From Yersinia hibernica (lineage in GTDB: Bacteria > Pseudomonadota > Gammaproteobacteria > Enterobacterales > Enterobacteriaceae): 64,000 nt of DNA. The translations under genes and the position numbers were made by a program. A model generated the notes under the pieces. The model did no database searches and was not told where the DNA came from. It was given only the letters and a program-made list of their open reading frames with translations. Shown one piece after another: positions 1 to 10,923 of the stretch (its first letter is position 1; each line of letters begins with the position of its first letter). The DNA is taken from positions 2,728,001 to 2,792,000 of the forward strand of contig NZ_CP032487.1 of assembly GCF_004124235.1 (NCBI RefSeq), read 5' to 3'.

Positions 1-318
1 ATCCAAAGTATCTCTCGTGGGCAATCCTCCGCGGCACTGGCGCTGGGCATGACCCAAGGTCAGTCCATGAGATTGGTTATCCTGCCCCAAGCTTTCCGCG
101 CTATGGTGCCATTACTGTTAACCCAAGGGATCGTGTTATTTCAGGATACATCGCTGGTGTATGTCCTTAGTCTGGCCGATTTCTTCCGCACCGCGACCAC
201 CATTGGTGAGCGGGACGGGACCCAGGTTGAAATGGTGCTGTTTGCCGGTTTGGTGTATTTCGTTATCAGTTTTGCCGCGTCGATGCTGGTTAACTATTTG
301 AAGAAAAGGACTGTTTGA
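1..318 (+). CDS. gltK: Glutamate/aspartate ABC transporter permease GltK (3' part)
   Basis: The open frame runs in from the left edge and ends at 318, so only about 105 C-terminal residues are present. They contain the permease-type 'EAA' loop region ([20 protein letters not shown]) followed by two hydrophobic segments, as in the His/Glu/Gln family of amino-acid ABC permeases. GltK pairs with GltJ in the inner membrane to pass L-glutamate and L-aspartate delivered by the periplasmic GltI protein. Its stop codon overlaps the gltL start (TGATG), which indicates translational coupling. Synteny with gltL-rihA supports gltK rather than another paralogue. Confidence 0.93.
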   Translation: MQSISRGQSSAALALGMTQGQSMRLVILPQAFRAMVPLLLTQGIVLFQDTSLVYVLSLADFFRTATTIGERDGTQVEMVLFAGLVYFVISFAASMLVNYLKKRTV

Positions 319-1043
319 TGATTTCCCTGAAAAATGTTTCTAAGTGGTACGGCCACTTTCAGGTGCTGGCTGACTGCACCACCGAAGTTAAAAAAGGTGA
401 GGTCGTGGTGGTCTGCGGCCCTTCTGGCTCAGGTAAATCAACCTTAATCAAAACTGTTAATGGGCTAGAACCTATTCAAAAAGGCAGCATTACAGTTAAT
501 GGTATTGGCGTGAATGATAAAGGTACCAATTTGGCGCAGTTACGTTCCAAAGTTGGCATGGTATTCCAACATTTCGAACTGTTCCCGCACCTGTCTATTA
601 TTGAAAACCTGACTCTGGCCCAAATCAAAGTCCTCAAACGCGATAAAGCAGAGGCGCGAGAAAAAGGGCTAAAACTGTTAGACCGCGTCGGTCTTTCCAC
701 TCATGCCGATAAATTCCCTTCTCAGTTATCGGGCGGCCAGCAACAGCGCGTCGCGATTGCCCGCGCATTGTGTATGGACCCCATCGCCATGTTATTTGAC
801 GAACCGACCTCAGCCCTCGACCCAGAAATGATCAACGAAGTGCTGGATGTCATGGTCAAACTGGCATTGGAGGGCATGACCATGATGGTCGTGACCCACG
901 AAATGGGCTTTGCGCGTAAAGTGGCCAATCGGGTTATTTTTATGGATGAGGGGAAAATCGTCGAAGACAGCAACAAAGATGATTTCTTTAACAATCCTAA
1001 ATCTGACCGCGCTAAAGACTTCTTAGCAAAAATCCTACATTAA
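318..1043 (+). CDS. gltL: Glutamate/aspartate ABC transporter ATP-binding protein GltL
   Basis: A 241-residue ATPase, the length of E. coli GltL. It has a Walker A motif (GPSGSGKST, about residues 34-42), a Q-loop ([11 protein letters not shown]), the ABC signature LSGGQQQR and a Walker B ending in DEPTSALD, followed by the switch histidine in VTHEMGFA. It powers GltJK-mediated uptake of glutamate and aspartate at the cytoplasmic face of the membrane. I chose the ATG at 318 over the TTG one codon earlier because it overlaps the gltK stop and gives the family length. Confidence 0.96.
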   Translation: MISLKNVSKWYGHFQVLADCTTEVKKGEVVVVCGPSGSGKSTLIKTVNGLEPIQKGSITVNGIGVNDKGTNLAQLRSKVGMVFQHFELFPHLSIIENLTLAQIKVLKRDKAEAREKGLKLLDRVGLSTHADKFPSQLSGGQQQRVAIARALCMDPIAMLFDEPTSALDPEMINEVLDVMVKLALEGMTMMVVTHEMGFARKVANRVIFMDEGKIVEDSNKDDFFNNPKSDRAKDFLAKILH

Positions 1044-1049
1044 TCGCCA

Positions 1050-1073
1050 CCTCCCCTGCACCCGTGGGGGAGG
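1050..1073 (+). terminator. GC-rich hairpin after gltL
   Basis: A 7-bp perfect stem (CCTCCCC / GGGGAGG) with a 10-nt loop starts seven bases after the gltL stop. No clear U-run follows, so it may end the gltIJKL transcript weakly or protect its 3' end rather than be a strong intrinsic terminator. Confidence 0.5.
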
Positions 1074-1167
1074 AATTTGCGCTTGTTCTCCTTTTACGCC
1101 CAGCGAGATTGCTTATCCGCTTTATTATCAGCATCCTCCTCTTAATGTTGCGACGAAAAGAGGAAAC

Positions 1168-2109
1168 ATGATGCCCCGCCCGATTATCATTGATTGCGAC
1201 CCCGGCCATGACGATGCTATTGCACTGATTTTGGCACTGGCCTCCCCCGAACTGAATGTAAAAGCCGTGACGACCTGTGCCGGTAACCAAACCCCCGATA
1301 AAACCTTGCGCAATGCGCTACGTATCCTGACATTACTTGAGCGCCAAGATATTCCGGTTGCCGGCGGGGCACTCAAACCATTGCTGCGCGAATTAATTAT
1401 TGCCGACAATGTCCACGGTGAAACGGGCTTAGATGGCCCATCATTGCCCGACCCAGATTTCTCACCGCAGCCGGAAAATGCCGTAGAGTTAATGGCAAAA
1501 ATAGTGCGCGCCAGCCCTCACCCAGTGACCATCGTGGCAACCGGCCCGCTGACTAACGTGGCGTTATTACTGGCCGGACATGGCGCGCTGATAGCCAAAA
1601 TAGACCGCATCGTCATCATGGGCGGAGCCGTAATGTTAGGAAACTGGACACCCGCGGCTGAATTTAACATTTTTGTTGATCCCGAAGCGGCTGACCGAGT
1701 CTTTAAATCGGGGATCCCCATCACCATGGCGGGGTTGGATGTGACCCATCAAGCACAAGTGATGGATGAGGACATTGACCGCATTCGCCAGTTGAATAAC
1801 CCAGTAGCTGAAGTGGTGGCGGGCTTATTAGATTTCTTTATGTTATACCACCGCCAAGAGCGCTGGGGTTTTCAAGGCGCGCCACTGCATGACCCCTGCA
1901 CTATCGCCTGGTTATTGGCTCCGGAATTATTCACCAGTATTGAACGTTGGGTCGGTATTGAAACCCGCGGTGAATATACTCAAGGCATGACTGTCGTCGA
2001 TTATTATCAACTCACCGGTCATACGCCGAATGCTGAGGTTCTCATGGGCATTGACCGAAAAGGATTTATTGACTTACTGGTCGAGCGAGTGGCCCGTTAC
2101 GCGGTATAG
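1168..2109 (+). CDS. rihA: Pyrimidine-specific ribonucleoside hydrolase RihA
   Basis: 313 residues of the nucleoside hydrolase (IUNH) family. The N-terminus carries the calcium-binding [12 protein letters not shown] motif (about residues 10-21), and later sections hold the PLTNVA and MGGA segments and the C-terminal HDPC motif typical of the family. RihA splits cytidine and uridine to base plus ribose in the cytoplasm for salvage. The position straight after gltL matches E. coli rihA, which separates it from rihB and rihC. An AGGA sequence precedes tandem ATG codons at 1168 and 1171; either may be used. Confidence 0.93.
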   Translation: MMPRPIIIDCDPGHDDAIALILALASPELNVKAVTTCAGNQTPDKTLRNALRILTLLERQDIPVAGGALKPLLRELIIADNVHGETGLDGPSLPDPDFSPQPENAVELMAKIVRASPHPVTIVATGPLTNVALLLAGHGALIAKIDRIVIMGGAVMLGNWTPAAEFNIFVDPEAADRVFKSGIPITMAGLDVTHQAQVMDEDIDRIRQLNNPVAEVVAGLLDFFMLYHRQERWGFQGAPLHDPCTIAWLLAPELFTSIERWVGIETRGEYTQGMTVVDYYQLTGHTPNAEVLMGIDRKGFIDLLVERVARYAV

Positions 2110-2114
2110 CGCAT

Positions 2115-2138
2115 GACACTCCGCCAGCGCGGAGTGTC
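2115..2138. terminator. Bidirectional terminator between rihA and ybeL
   Basis: A perfect 10-bp stem (GACACTCCGC / GCGGAGTGTC) with a CAGC tetraloop sits between two convergent genes. It is followed on the plus strand by TCTCTTT. Its position fits termination of rihA from the left and ybeL from the right. Confidence 0.85.
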
Positions 2139-2158
2139 TCTCTTTGGCCCACAGGAAC

Positions 2159-2641
2159 TTAAGGCTGGAATGGCCGACGCGTAAACTGGTCATGGCCACA
2201 TTTTGGGCAGACGGGAAGCACTTCAGGGGTATAGAAAGCTAGGTGATAATGGCATTTTTCACAGACTAAATTGCCTAATCCGACCACCTCGCCACTATGA
2301 TAAACCCCATGATGACTGACATCTTTAAACACCTCACGCCACTCTAATTGCGTTTTGTCGGTGATATCAGCCAGTTCCTGCCATAAACTTTCTTTAATCA
2401 CCCGCATAAATACACTGTCAGTAAACTCATCCTTACTTTCTTCATAGCTGCGAGCAAACTCCTCCAGATCACGCCGCACCGCCTGAATGATTTGCTCAAC
2501 TTCACTGCGGGTTAACTCCTCTACCGAGTCCAACCGCTGTTCGGCACTCTCCACCAGCTTATCGATATCACGTTCACCATTTTTCAAGCGTTCAGTCAGT
2601 GATGCCACTAACTCTCGATAATATTGAGCTACCTTGTTCAT
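2159..2641 (-). CDS. ybeL: YbeL family zinc-ribbon protein
   Basis: 160 residues, the E. coli YbeL length. The N-terminal two thirds is charged and strongly helical (probable coiled coil). The C-terminus has two CxxC pairs (CEKC and CPKC, about residues 131-151) that form a likely rubredoxin-like zinc ribbon. Function is not established for the family. I start at the ATG at 2641 (MNKVAQYY), six codons inside the longest frame, because it matches the family length. It converges on rihA and is divergent from leuS across a 360-bp gap. Confidence 0.88.
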   Translation of the reverse strand: MNKVAQYYRELVASLTERLKNGERDIDKLVESAEQRLDSVEELTRSEVEQIIQAVRRDLEEFARSYEESKDEFTDSVFMRVIKESLWQELADITDKTQLEWREVFKDVSHHGVYHSGEVVGLGNLVCEKCHYHLAFYTPEVLPVCPKCGHDQFTRRPFQP

Positions 2642-3001
2642 ACAGTCTCCTCGATCCACGGTTGTGATAAAGCAAAAGTTGTGACAAAGAAAATAGAGAT
2701 AAAGTGCTTTATTTCGCCTGCTTGGCTGACCTCGCAGTTATTATCTGCTCCTACTAAGCCTGATAGTAAAGCTAACGTTAATTATTTTAGTCGTAAATGA
2801 CTGAGGTCACGTCATCTTCAGGTTTTTCTCATGCTACTTTGATGATTTCTGCCATTCACTGCGCAGAAAAAGCCTCCTGTAGGATGCAGAGTGTTGTTGC
2901 CGCTGCCGCTTATCAGCTATGCTATGCGGATCTCTCTTTATGATACGAAACAGATGATGCTACAGGCGTAGCTGTTTTTCACTATAGGACCACCGGCCGC
3001 C
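2642..3001. promoter_or_regulatory. Divergent intergenic region ybeL/leuS
   Basis: About 360 bp with no gene. It should hold the promoters for ybeL (leftward) and for the leuS-lptE-holA-nadD operon (rightward). I see no riboswitch or T-box, which is normal for an enterobacterial leuS, and cannot place a promoter with confidence. Confidence 0.4.
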
Positions 3002-5584
3002 ATGCAAGAGCAATACCGCCCAGAAGATATCGAAACGCAAGTACAGCTTCACTGGCAAGAGAAGCAAACTTTTAAAGTCACTGAAGATACCAGCAAAGAA
3101 AAATATTACTGCCTATCCATGCTGCCGTATCCATCAGGGCGCCTACATATGGGGCACGTGCGTAACTACACCATTGGTGATGTTATCTCCCGTTACCAGC
3201 GCATGCTGGGCAAAAACGTGTTGCAGCCCATCGGCTGGGATGCATTTGGTCTACCTGCTGAGGGCGCTGCGGTAAAAAACAACACCGCGCCAGCACCTTG
3301 GACTTACGACAACATCGAATACATGAAGAACCAGTTAAAATTACTGGGCTTCGGCTACGACTGGGATCGCGAGATTGCGACCTGTAAACCCGATTATTAT
3401 CGTTGGGAACAGTGGTTCTTCACCAAGTTGTATGAAAAAGGTATGGTCTACAAAAAGACCGCGGCGGTTAACTGGTGCCCCCACGACCTGACAGTCTTGG
3501 CGAACGAGCAAGTGATCGACGGCTGCTGCTGGCGCTGTGACACCAAAGTTGAACGCAAAGAAATCCCACAGTGGTTTATTAAAATCACCGATTACGCGGA
3601 TCAACTGCTTAATGATTTGGACCGGCTTGAAAGCTGGCCTGAACAAGTTAAGACCATGCAACGTAACTGGATTGGCCGCTCTGAGGGCGTTGATATCGTT
3701 TTCGACGTCGCAGATAGCGAAGAGAAACTCTCCGTCTATACCACCCGCCCGGACACCTTTATGGGGGTGACTTACGTTGCCGTGGCTGCTGGTCATCCAT
3801 TGTCATTGCAAGCCGCTGCCACCAATCCGCTCTTGGCTGATTTTGTTGCTGAATGCCGTAATACCAAGGTTGCCGAAGCTGAAATGGCCACCATGGAGAA
3901 AAAAGGCATGGCGACCGGGCTGTATGTCATCCACCCATTGACTGGCGAGAAATTGCCAATCTGGGCGGCAAACTTTGTCTTGATGGATTACGGCACGGGC
4001 GCAGTGATGGCGGTGCCAGGCCACGATGCGCGTGACTGGGAGTTTGCGACCAAATATCACCTGCCCATCAAGCCGGTTATTTTAGCCGCTGATGGTAGCG
4101 AGCCAGATTTAAGCCAGGAAGCCATGACCGAGAAAGGTGTCCTGTTTAACTCGGGTGAGTTTGATGGCCTGAATTATGAAGATGCCTTCAATGCTGTCGC
4201 TGACAAACTGGTCGCACTTGGTGTCGGCGAGCGCAAAGTCAACTACCGTCTGCGTGACTGGGGGGTCTCCCGTCAACGTTACTGGGGCGCACCTATCCCC
4301 ATGATCACTCTGGAAGATGGCACTGTTGTGCCAACACCAGAAGATCAACTGCCGGTTATCCTGCCAGAAGATGTGGTGATGGATGGGATTACCAGCCCAA
4401 TCAAAGCCGACCCTGAATGGGCTAAAACCACCGTCAATGGCATGCCTGGCCTACGCGAAACCGATACCTTTGACACCTTTATGGAGTCATCTTGGTATTA
4501 CGCGCGCTATACCTGCCCACAATTTGATAAGGGCATGCTGGACCCGGCCGCGGCTAACTACTGGTTGCCCGTTGATCAGTATGTTGGTGGCATTGAACAT
4601 GCCATCATGCACCTAATGTACTTCCGCTTCTTCCATAAATTGCTGCGTGATGCAGGTTTGGTTGATTCTGATGAGCCCGCCAAACGCCTGCTGTGCCAAG
4701 GCATGGTGTTGGCTGATGCATTTTACTACACTGGCCCTAACGGTGAACGTATCTGGGTTTCACCGGTTGATGCTATTGTTGAACGTGATGACAAAGGCCG
4801 TATTGTTAAAGCGACCGATGCTGAAGGCCATGAGCTGGTGTACGCTGGCATGAGCAAAATGTCGAAATCGAAAAATAACGGTATCGACCCGCAAGTCATG
4901 GTCGAGAAGTACGGTGCTGATACCGTGCGTCTGTTCATGATGTTTGCTTCACCGGCAGAAATGACCTTGGAGTGGCAGGAATCAGGGGTTGAAGGCGCTA
5001 ACCGCTTCCTAAAACGCGTCTGGCGTCTGGCCTTTGACCACACCGCCAAAGGGGCCACCGCCCCACTGGACATCGCCGGCCTGACGGAAGAACAAAAATC
5101 CTTACGTCGTGACTTGCATAAAACCATCGCCAAAGTCACTGATGACGTGGGCCGCCGTCAAACCTTCAACACCGCCATTGCGGCGGTGATGGAGTTGATG
5201 AACAAATTGGGCCGTGCTCCGCAGGACACTGAGCAAGACCGCGCTCTGCTGCAAGAAGCATTACTGGCAGTCGTGCGGATGCTTTATCCATTCACCCCTC
5301 ACGTTTGCTTTACCTTGTGGCAAGCTCTGGGTGGCGAGGGGGATATCGATACCGCACCATGGCCAATTGCTGACGAACAAGCGATGGTCGAAGACTCTAA
5401 ATTAGTGGTCGTACAGGTGAATGGTAAAGTGCGAGGCCGAATTACTGTGCCTGCCAATGCCACTGAACAGCAAGTGCGTGAACGCGCTAGTCAGGAACAC
5501 TTGGTGGCTAAATACCTGGATGGGGTTACCGTGCGTAAAGTCATCTATGTCCCTGGCAAACTGCTTAACCTGGTTGTAGGTTAA
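3002..5584 (+). CDS. leuS: Leucyl-tRNA synthetase
   Basis: 860 residues, the length of the bacterial class I LeuRS. The HIGH-type signature reads HMGH (residues 49-52) and the second nucleotide-binding signature is KMSKS (about residue 620). Between them lies the CP1 editing domain, with the threonine-rich editing segment around [11 protein letters not shown] and the conserved [15 protein letters not shown] stretch. It charges tRNA-Leu with leucine and hydrolyses mischarged products in the cytoplasm. It is the first gene of a tight operon with lptE 14 bp downstream. Confidence 0.99.
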   Translation: MQEQYRPEDIETQVQLHWQEKQTFKVTEDTSKEKYYCLSMLPYPSGRLHMGHVRNYTIGDVISRYQRMLGKNVLQPIGWDAFGLPAEGAAVKNNTAPAPWTYDNIEYMKNQLKLLGFGYDWDREIATCKPDYYRWEQWFFTKLYEKGMVYKKTAAVNWCPHDLTVLANEQVIDGCCWRCDTKVERKEIPQWFIKITDYADQLLNDLDRLESWPEQVKTMQRNWIGRSEGVDIVFDVADSEEKLSVYTTRPDTFMGVTYVAVAAGHPLSLQAAATNPLLADFVAECRNTKVAEAEMATMEKKGMATGLYVIHPLTGEKLPIWAANFVLMDYGTGAVMAVPGHDARDWEFATKYHLPIKPVILAADGSEPDLSQEAMTEKGVLFNSGEFDGLNYEDAFNAVADKLVALGVGERKVNYRLRDWGVSRQRYWGAPIPMITLEDGTVVPTPEDQLPVILPEDVVMDGITSPIKADPEWAKTTVNGMPGLRETDTFDTFMESSWYYARYTCPQFDKGMLDPAAANYWLPVDQYVGGIEHAIMHLMYFRFFHKLLRDAGLVDSDEPAKRLLCQGMVLADAFYYTGPNGERIWVSPVDAIVERDDKGRIVKATDAEGHELVYAGMSKMSKSKNNGIDPQVMVEKYGADTVRLFMMFASPAEMTLEWQESGVEGANRFLKRVWRLAFDHTAKGATAPLDIAGLTEEQKSLRRDLHKTIAKVTDDVGRRQTFNTAIAAVMELMNKLGRAPQDTEQDRALLQEALLAVVRMLYPFTPHVCFTLWQALGGEGDIDTAPWPIADEQAMVEDSKLVVVQVNGKVRGRITVPANATEQQVRERASQEHLVAKYLDGVTVRKVIYVPGKLLNLVVG

Positions 5585-5598
5585 GGCAAGGAGGAGTT

Positions 5599-6222
5599 GT
5601 GCGACATCGTATTCTGACGCTGTTGCTGGGGTTGGCGGTGCTGGTCACCGCTGGCTGTGGCTTTAATCTGCGCGGCACCACTCAGGTGCCACCTGAACTG
5701 CAAAAGCTAATCTTGCAAAGTAGTGACCCATATGGCCCATTAACTCGGGCGATACGTCAACAATTGCGTTTAAACAATGTAACCATTGTTGATGACCCAA
5801 TGCGTAAAGATTTGCCGACCCTGCGGATTCTCGGTTCCACCGAAAATAAAGATACTGTGTCAATCTTCCGCGACGGCGTCACGGCTGAGTATCAGTTAGT
5901 GTTGCATGTTCAGGCGCAAGTGCTGATTCCAGGTCATGATATTTACCCAATTCGGGTCAATATCTTCCGCACTTTCTTCGATAACCCGTTAACGGCGCTG
6001 GCCAAAGATGCTGAAGCTGAGGTTCTACGTCAGGAAATGCGTGACCAGGCGGCGCAGCAGTTAGTACGCAAACTGTTAGTCGTACATGCTGCAGAAGTTA
6101 AAAACGCGCAGGAAAATGGCGCGACGCTGACCGGCAGTCACCCGGCTACGGATACCGCAAAAACCGCGGATGTCGAAGAGATTAACATTGGCAAACCGGC
6201 CATCAGTACTACAGCCCAATGA
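5599..6222 (+). CDS. lptE: LPS-assembly lipoprotein LptE
   Basis: 207 residues beginning with GTG behind a strong AAGGAGGAG ribosome site. A lipoprotein signal peptide ends at the lipobox VTAGC (Cys about residue 20), followed by [11 protein letters not shown], a hallmark of LptE/RlpB. LptE plugs the LptD barrel in the outer membrane and helps deliver lipopolysaccharide to the surface. The C-terminal 35 residues are low-complexity and extend past the E. coli protein. It overlaps holA by 4 bp (ATGA), so the two are translationally coupled. Confidence 0.96.
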   Translation: MRHRILTLLLGLAVLVTAGCGFNLRGTTQVPPELQKLILQSSDPYGPLTRAIRQQLRLNNVTIVDDPMRKDLPTLRILGSTENKDTVSIFRDGVTAEYQLVLHVQAQVLIPGHDIYPIRVNIFRTFFDNPLTALAKDAEAEVLRQEMRDQAAQQLVRKLLVVHAAEVKNAQENGATLTGSHPATDTAKTADVEEINIGKPAISTTAQ

Positions 6223-7253
6223 TCCGAGTTTACCCTGAACAACTTGTCGCGCAGCTCCATGAGGGGCTGCGCGCTTGTTATCTGTTATGTGGTAACGAAC
6301 CTTTACTGTTACAGGAGAGTCAGGATCACATTCGCCGTGTGGCAGCATCACATAATTTCAGCGAACACTTCAGTTTTTCACTGGATGCCCACACTGAATG
6401 GGAGAATATCTTCAGTCTCTGTCAGGCGCTGAGTTTATTTGCCAGCCGTCAGATACTGCTGTTGAATTTCCCCGACAGTGGATTAACGGCCGCCATGAAT
6501 GAGCAATTAGTGAAATTATCTGGTCTATTGCACCCAGATATTTTGCTGATATTGCGGGCCAACAAACTCACTAAAGCCCAGGAAAACAGCGCCTGGTTCA
6601 AAGCCCTCAGCCCAAATGGTGTGGTCGTCAGTTGCCAGACACCTGAGCAAGCGCAGCTTCCGCGTTGGGTGAACACCCGCGCCAAGAACTTGAATCTAGA
6701 AATTGATGATGCTGCTGTCCAGCTACTATGTTACTGCTATGAAGGTAACTTGCTGGCATTATCCCAGGCCTTGGAACGGCTGTCACTGCTTTACCCCGAC
6801 GGCAAGCTAACACTGCCCAAAGTCGAGCAAGCCGTCAACGATGCTGCACATTTCACCCCTTACCACTGGCTTGATGCCTTGCTGGCCGGGAAAAGCAAAC
6901 GTGCCTGGCATATTTTGCAACAGTTACAGCAAGAAGACAGTGAACCGGTTATTTTACTGCGCACACTTCAGCGCGAGTTATTGCTGTTGTTAACACTAAA
7001 ACGCCGGATGGAACAGGCACCTTTGCGAACATTATTTGACCAATTCAAAGTGTGGCAAAATCGCCGTCCGATGATGACTCAAGCACTACAGCGCCTCTCC
7101 ATGCAACAACTGCAACAAGCCGTGCATTTATTAGCGCAAATGGAGGTTCGCCTAAAACAGGACTATGGCGAGTCGATTTGGCCCGAGTTAGAAACGCTGT
7201 CTATGCTGATATGTGGAAAAATTTTACCTGAGAGTTTTTTTGATGGCCAATAA
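6219..7253 (+). CDS. holA: DNA polymerase III delta subunit
   Basis: 344 residues of the HolA family. The N-terminal segment ([20 protein letters not shown]) is the characteristic start of the AAA+-like module of delta. Delta opens the beta sliding clamp as part of the clamp loader. It overlaps lptE upstream by 4 bp and nadD downstream by 11 bp, the arrangement seen across Enterobacterales. No motif looks missing. Confidence 0.97.
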   Translation: MIRVYPEQLVAQLHEGLRACYLLCGNEPLLLQESQDHIRRVAASHNFSEHFSFSLDAHTEWENIFSLCQALSLFASRQILLLNFPDSGLTAAMNEQLVKLSGLLHPDILLILRANKLTKAQENSAWFKALSPNGVVVSCQTPEQAQLPRWVNTRAKNLNLEIDDAAVQLLCYCYEGNLLALSQALERLSLLYPDGKLTLPKVEQAVNDAAHFTPYHWLDALLAGKSKRAWHILQQLQQEDSEPVILLRTLQRELLLLLTLKRRMEQAPLRTLFDQFKVWQNRRPMMTQALQRLSMQQLQQAVHLLAQMEVRLKQDYGESIWPELETLSMLICGKILPESFFDGQ

Positions 7254-7905
7254 ATCCCCGACACGCGCCCTGCATGCCCTGTTCGGTGGTACTTTTGATC
7301 CGATTCATTATGGCCACTTAAAGCCCGTTGAAGCATTAGCTCAACAAGTGGGTTTGCAACACATTATTTTGTTACCCAATCATGTCCCCCCCCATCGCCC
7401 GCAACCTGAAGCTAATGCACAGCAGCGGTTAAAAATGGTCGAACTGGCCGTGGCCGGCAATCCACTGTTCAGTGTTGATTCACGTGAGTTATTGCGCGAT
7501 AGCCCATCATTCACGATTGATACACTGGAATCACTACGTAAAGAACGTGGTGCTGAACAACCTTTAGCGTTTATTATTGGGCAAGACTCATTATTGTCGC
7601 TTTATAAATGGCACCGTTGGCAATCTTTGCTGGATGTGTGCCATTTGTTAGTTTGCGCTCGTCCTGGCTACTCACAAACCCTGGCCACACCTGAGCTACA
7701 GCAATGGCTTGATGACCATCGTGTTTTTGACTCACAGGCACTGAGTCTGCAACCACATGGGGCAATCTATCTGGCAGATACACCTTTACTGGATATTTCT
7801 GCTACCGACATTCGCCATCGGCGTCATAATGGTGAAAGTTGCGATGATCTGCTGCCGCGTGCTGTACAGCGATATATTGAGTTACAAGGTTTGTATCGCG
7901 GCTGA
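7243..7905 (+). CDS. nadD: Nicotinate-nucleotide adenylyltransferase
   Basis: 220 residues from the ATG at 7243 (MANKSPTR). The nucleotidyltransferase motif [11 protein letters not shown] is near residues 15-25 and the second motif SATDIRHR (in [11 protein letters not shown]) is near the C-terminus. NadD adenylylates nicotinate mononucleotide in NAD synthesis. An upstream in-frame ATG at 7213 would add ten residues inside holA and is less likely. In E. coli cobC follows nadD; here it does not. Confidence 0.96.
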   Translation: MANKSPTRALHALFGGTFDPIHYGHLKPVEALAQQVGLQHIILLPNHVPPHRPQPEANAQQRLKMVELAVAGNPLFSVDSRELLRDSPSFTIDTLESLRKERGAEQPLAFIIGQDSLLSLYKWHRWQSLLDVCHLLVCARPGYSQTLATPELQQWLDDHRVFDSQALSLQPHGAIYLADTPLLDISATDIRHRRHNGESCDDLLPRAVQRYIELQGLYRG

Positions 7906-8121
7906 GGGTTTATATCGCGATGCATTGACCCATGTTATACTCCGCCGCTAAATTTCAGGTATTCGCTGAAAACCCCTGTGAATTAGCATAAACAGCTGGC
8001 TTTCAGCGGCATCCTGCCGATAAATACATCATAACAGTTCATTACCGGTCACCGTCCACGGGATATCCCGCGAAACAGCACCAGAGAACGTTATGCACAG
8101 AAATCACCCGAGGGGGAACCT

Positions 8122-8439
8122 TTGCAAGGTAAAGCGCTCCAAGAATTTGTTATCGACAAGCTCGATGATTTGAAAGGCCAAGACATTACGACTCTGGATG
8201 TGCAGGGTAAATCCAGTATTACTGATTTTATGATTATCTGTACTGGCACCTCCACTCGCCATGTTATGGCGCTGGCAGATAACCTGGTTCAGGAATCGCG
8301 CGCAGCTGGCATGATACCTTTGGGTATTGAGGGTCAAGGTGTCTCTGACTGGGTTGTGGTCGATTTAGGCGAAGTGATTGTGCATGTCATGCAAGAAGAA
8401 AGCCGCCGTATGTACGAACTGGAAAAACTCTGGAGCTAA
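8122..8439 (+). CDS. rsfS: Ribosomal silencing factor RsfS
   Basis: 105 residues starting with TTG ([10 protein letters not shown]), the same start type as the E. coli homologue, behind a GAGGGGGAA ribosome site. The body carries the conserved [19 protein letters not shown] stretch and the terminal [12 protein letters not shown] segment. RsfS binds L14 on the 50S subunit and blocks subunit joining when nutrients are scarce. It leads a run with rlmH 3 bp away. The 216-bp gap before it probably carries its promoter; a TATACT near 7937 is a candidate -10. Confidence 0.95.
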   Translation: MQGKALQEFVIDKLDDLKGQDITTLDVQGKSSITDFMIICTGTSTRHVMALADNLVQESRAAGMIPLGIEGQGVSDWVVVDLGEVIVHVMQEESRRMYELEKLWS

Positions 8440-8442
8440 GCG

Positions 8443-8913
8443 GTGAAACTGCAACTGGTGGCCGTCGGCACCAAAATGCCAGACTGGGTGCAGACAGGTT
8501 TTCTTGATTACCTGCGCCGCTTTCCCAAAGATATGCCCCTCGAGCTGGTAGAGATACCTGCCGGGAAACGGGGCAAAAACGCCGATATCAAACGCATTTT
8601 GGAAAAAGAAGGCGAGCTGATGCTGGCAGCGGTTGGCAAAAACAACCGCATTGTTACGTTGGATATCCCAGGAACGCCCTGGGAGACCCCGCAGTTGGCT
8701 CAACAATTAGAACGCTGGAAGCAGGATGGCCGTGATGTCAGTCTGCTGATTGGCGGGCCGGAGGGATTAGCCCCAGCCTGTAAAGCCGCCGCCGAGCAGA
8801 GCTGGTCGCTCTCTCCGCTGACGCTACCCCATCCTTTAGTGCGCGTTTTGGTGGCTGAGAGCCTCTACCGTGCCTGGAGTATTACGACCAATCACCCCTA
8901 TCATCGGGAATAA
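8443..8913 (+). CDS. rlmH: 23S rRNA (pseudouridine1915-N3)-methyltransferase RlmH
   Basis: 156 residues of the SPOUT family starting at GTG. The knotted SAM-binding region is visible as LLIGGPEGL, and the C-terminal catalytic segment [20 protein letters not shown] ends with the conserved HPYHRE. RlmH methylates pseudouridine 1915 in helix 69 of 23S rRNA on assembled 70S ribosomes. It carries one extra Asn relative to the E. coli protein (KNNRIV). Pairing with rsfS is conserved. Confidence 0.97.
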   Translation: MKLQLVAVGTKMPDWVQTGFLDYLRRFPKDMPLELVEIPAGKRGKNADIKRILEKEGELMLAAVGKNNRIVTLDIPGTPWETPQLAQQLERWKQDGRDVSLLIGGPEGLAPACKAAAEQSWSLSPLTLPHPLVRVLVAESLYRAWSITTNHPYHRE

Positions 8914-9005
8914 GTGGGCGATGAACCTGAGTCAAGTGATGGATCTAAGTAAGATGCTAGTTTTGCGCAACACGCTGGTTTTGGACCATATGAAGTAGCT
9001 GCGGG

Positions 9006-10901
9006 ATGAAAAAAGAACCTAATCCTTTTCGCGACTATTCGGCTGAATCAGCCTTGTTTGTCCGCCGTGCCCTCGTGGCTTTCCTCGGTATCCTGCTGTT
9101 AAGCGGGATATTGGTTGCGAACATGTACAATTTGCAGATAGTCCGTTTTGAAGACTATCGCACCCGCTCCAATGAAAACCGTATTAAACTGGTTCCTATC
9201 GCCCCCAGCCGCGGCATGATATTTGACCGTAACGGCATCCCACTGGCGATGAACCGGACAATTTATCAGTTAGAACTGATGCCGGAAAAAATTGAAAACC
9301 TCTCTGCAACCCTCAATGCCCTGCGCCCGATAGTTGATCTGACGGATGAGGATATTGCCAATTTTGAAAAAGAGCGTAAGCGCTCACGTCGCTTCACCTC
9401 CATTGCGGTGAAAACTCCCCTTTCCGAGGTGCAAGTGGCCCGTTTCGCGGTTAATCAATTCCGCTTCCCCGGCATTGAGGTCAAAGGCTACCAACGCCGC
9501 TTCTATCCCTATGGTTCGGCACTCACTCACGTCATCGGCTATGTTTCTAAAATTAACGACAAAGACGTAGAACGCCTGGATAAAGAGGGCATTCTGGCTA
9601 ACTATGCTGCAACACACGATATCGGCAAGTTGGGAATTGAGCGCTATTATGAATCGGTCCTACACGGAAAAACCGGTTATGAAGAAGTTGAGGTGAATAA
9701 CCGTGGCCGTGTTATTCGCCAATTGCATGAGCAGCCACCACAAGCCGGGAAAGATATTTATCTAACACTCGATTTGCACCTGCAAACCTATATTGAACAA
9801 TTGCTAAGTGGCAGCCGTGCCGCTGTTGTGGTCACAGACCCGCGCAGCGGTGGCATCTTAGCTTTGGTGTCCAATCCAAGCTATGACCCAAATTTGTTTG
9901 TTGATGGTATCTCCAATAAAGATTATCAGGGGTTATTGAATGACCCTAACCGCCCATTAATAAATCGCGCCACTCAAGGTGTTTATCCACCCGCATCGAC
10001 GGTCAAACCTTATATCGCCGTTTCTGCACTGAGCGCCGGAGTTATCAACAAAAACACCAGCTTATTTGATCCCGGCTGGTGGCAGTTGCCGGGTTCAGAA
10101 AAACGCTTCCGTGACTGGAAAAAATGGGGCCACGGCCGATTGAATATCACCAAAGCACTGGAAGAATCAGCCGATACGTTCTTCTATCAGGTCGCGTATG
10201 ACATGGGGATTGACCGTCTATCCTCATGGATGAGCAAATTCGGTTATGGTGAATATACCGGCATCGACTTATCAGAAGAACGAGCTGGCCTGATGCCGAC
10301 TCGAGAATGGAAGCAGAAACGCCATAAAAAGCCGTGGTATCAAGGGGATACCATCCCAGTAGGGATCGGGCAAGGCTATTGGACGGCCACACCAATCCAG
10401 ATGGCAAAAGCCCTTATGACACTGATTAATGACGGGGCGGTGAAAACACCGCACTTGCTCCAAAGCACCCGCATTGATGGCGTGTTAGTGCCTTATCAGC
10501 AGGAAGATAACACCCAAATTGGTGATATCCACTCCGGTTATTGGGAAATTGCCAAAGACGGTATGTATGGTGTAGCCAACCGTGCGAACGGTACCGGGCG
10601 TAAATTCTTTGAAGGAACGCCCTATAAGGCGGCGGCTAAATCAGGTACGGCACAGGTTTATAGCTATGAAACCTATAATGCCCACAAAGTGGCAGAGCAT
10701 TTACGTGACCATAAATTGATGGTTGCATTTGCGCCCTATGAAAATCCGACAGTATCTGTTGCCATGATCTTAGAAAATGGTGGTGCCGGGCCTGCGGTGG
10801 GGACGATTACCCGCCAAATCCTCGACCATATTTTGTTGGGCGATAACAACACCGAATTACCGGATGCAGCACCTCTGCCTCCGGGCGTTGAAGCAGATTA
10901 G
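9006..10901 (+). CDS. mrdA: Penicillin-binding protein 2 (peptidoglycan transpeptidase)
   Basis: 631 residues with one N-terminal membrane anchor (about 20-43), a pedestal domain and a transpeptidase domain. The active-site SxxK is STVK with Ser331; the SxD-type motif is in ESADTFFYQ and the KSG motif in AAKSGTAQVY. PBP2 crosslinks peptidoglycan for lateral wall growth together with RodA, encoded 22 bp downstream. It is the target of mecillinam in the family. Length and order match E. coli. Confidence 0.97.
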   Translation: MKKEPNPFRDYSAESALFVRRALVAFLGILLLSGILVANMYNLQIVRFEDYRTRSNENRIKLVPIAPSRGMIFDRNGIPLAMNRTIYQLELMPEKIENLSATLNALRPIVDLTDEDIANFEKERKRSRRFTSIAVKTPLSEVQVARFAVNQFRFPGIEVKGYQRRFYPYGSALTHVIGYVSKINDKDVERLDKEGILANYAATHDIGKLGIERYYESVLHGKTGYEEVEVNNRGRVIRQLHEQPPQAGKDIYLTLDLHLQTYIEQLLSGSRAAVVVTDPRSGGILALVSNPSYDPNLFVDGISNKDYQGLLNDPNRPLINRATQGVYPPASTVKPYIAVSALSAGVINKNTSLFDPGWWQLPGSEKRFRDWKKWGHGRLNITKALEESADTFFYQVAYDMGIDRLSSWMSKFGYGEYTGIDLSEERAGLMPTREWKQKRHKKPWYQGDTIPVGIGQGYWTATPIQMAKALMTLINDGAVKTPHLLQSTRIDGVLVPYQQEDNTQIGDIHSGYWEIAKDGMYGVANRANGTGRKFFEGTPYKAAAKSGTAQVYSYETYNAHKVAEHLRDHKLMVAFAPYENPTVSVAMILENGGAGPAVGTITRQILDHILLGDNNTELPDAAPLPPGVEAD

Positions 10902-10923
10902 TTGCAGCGGATTAAGGTAACTC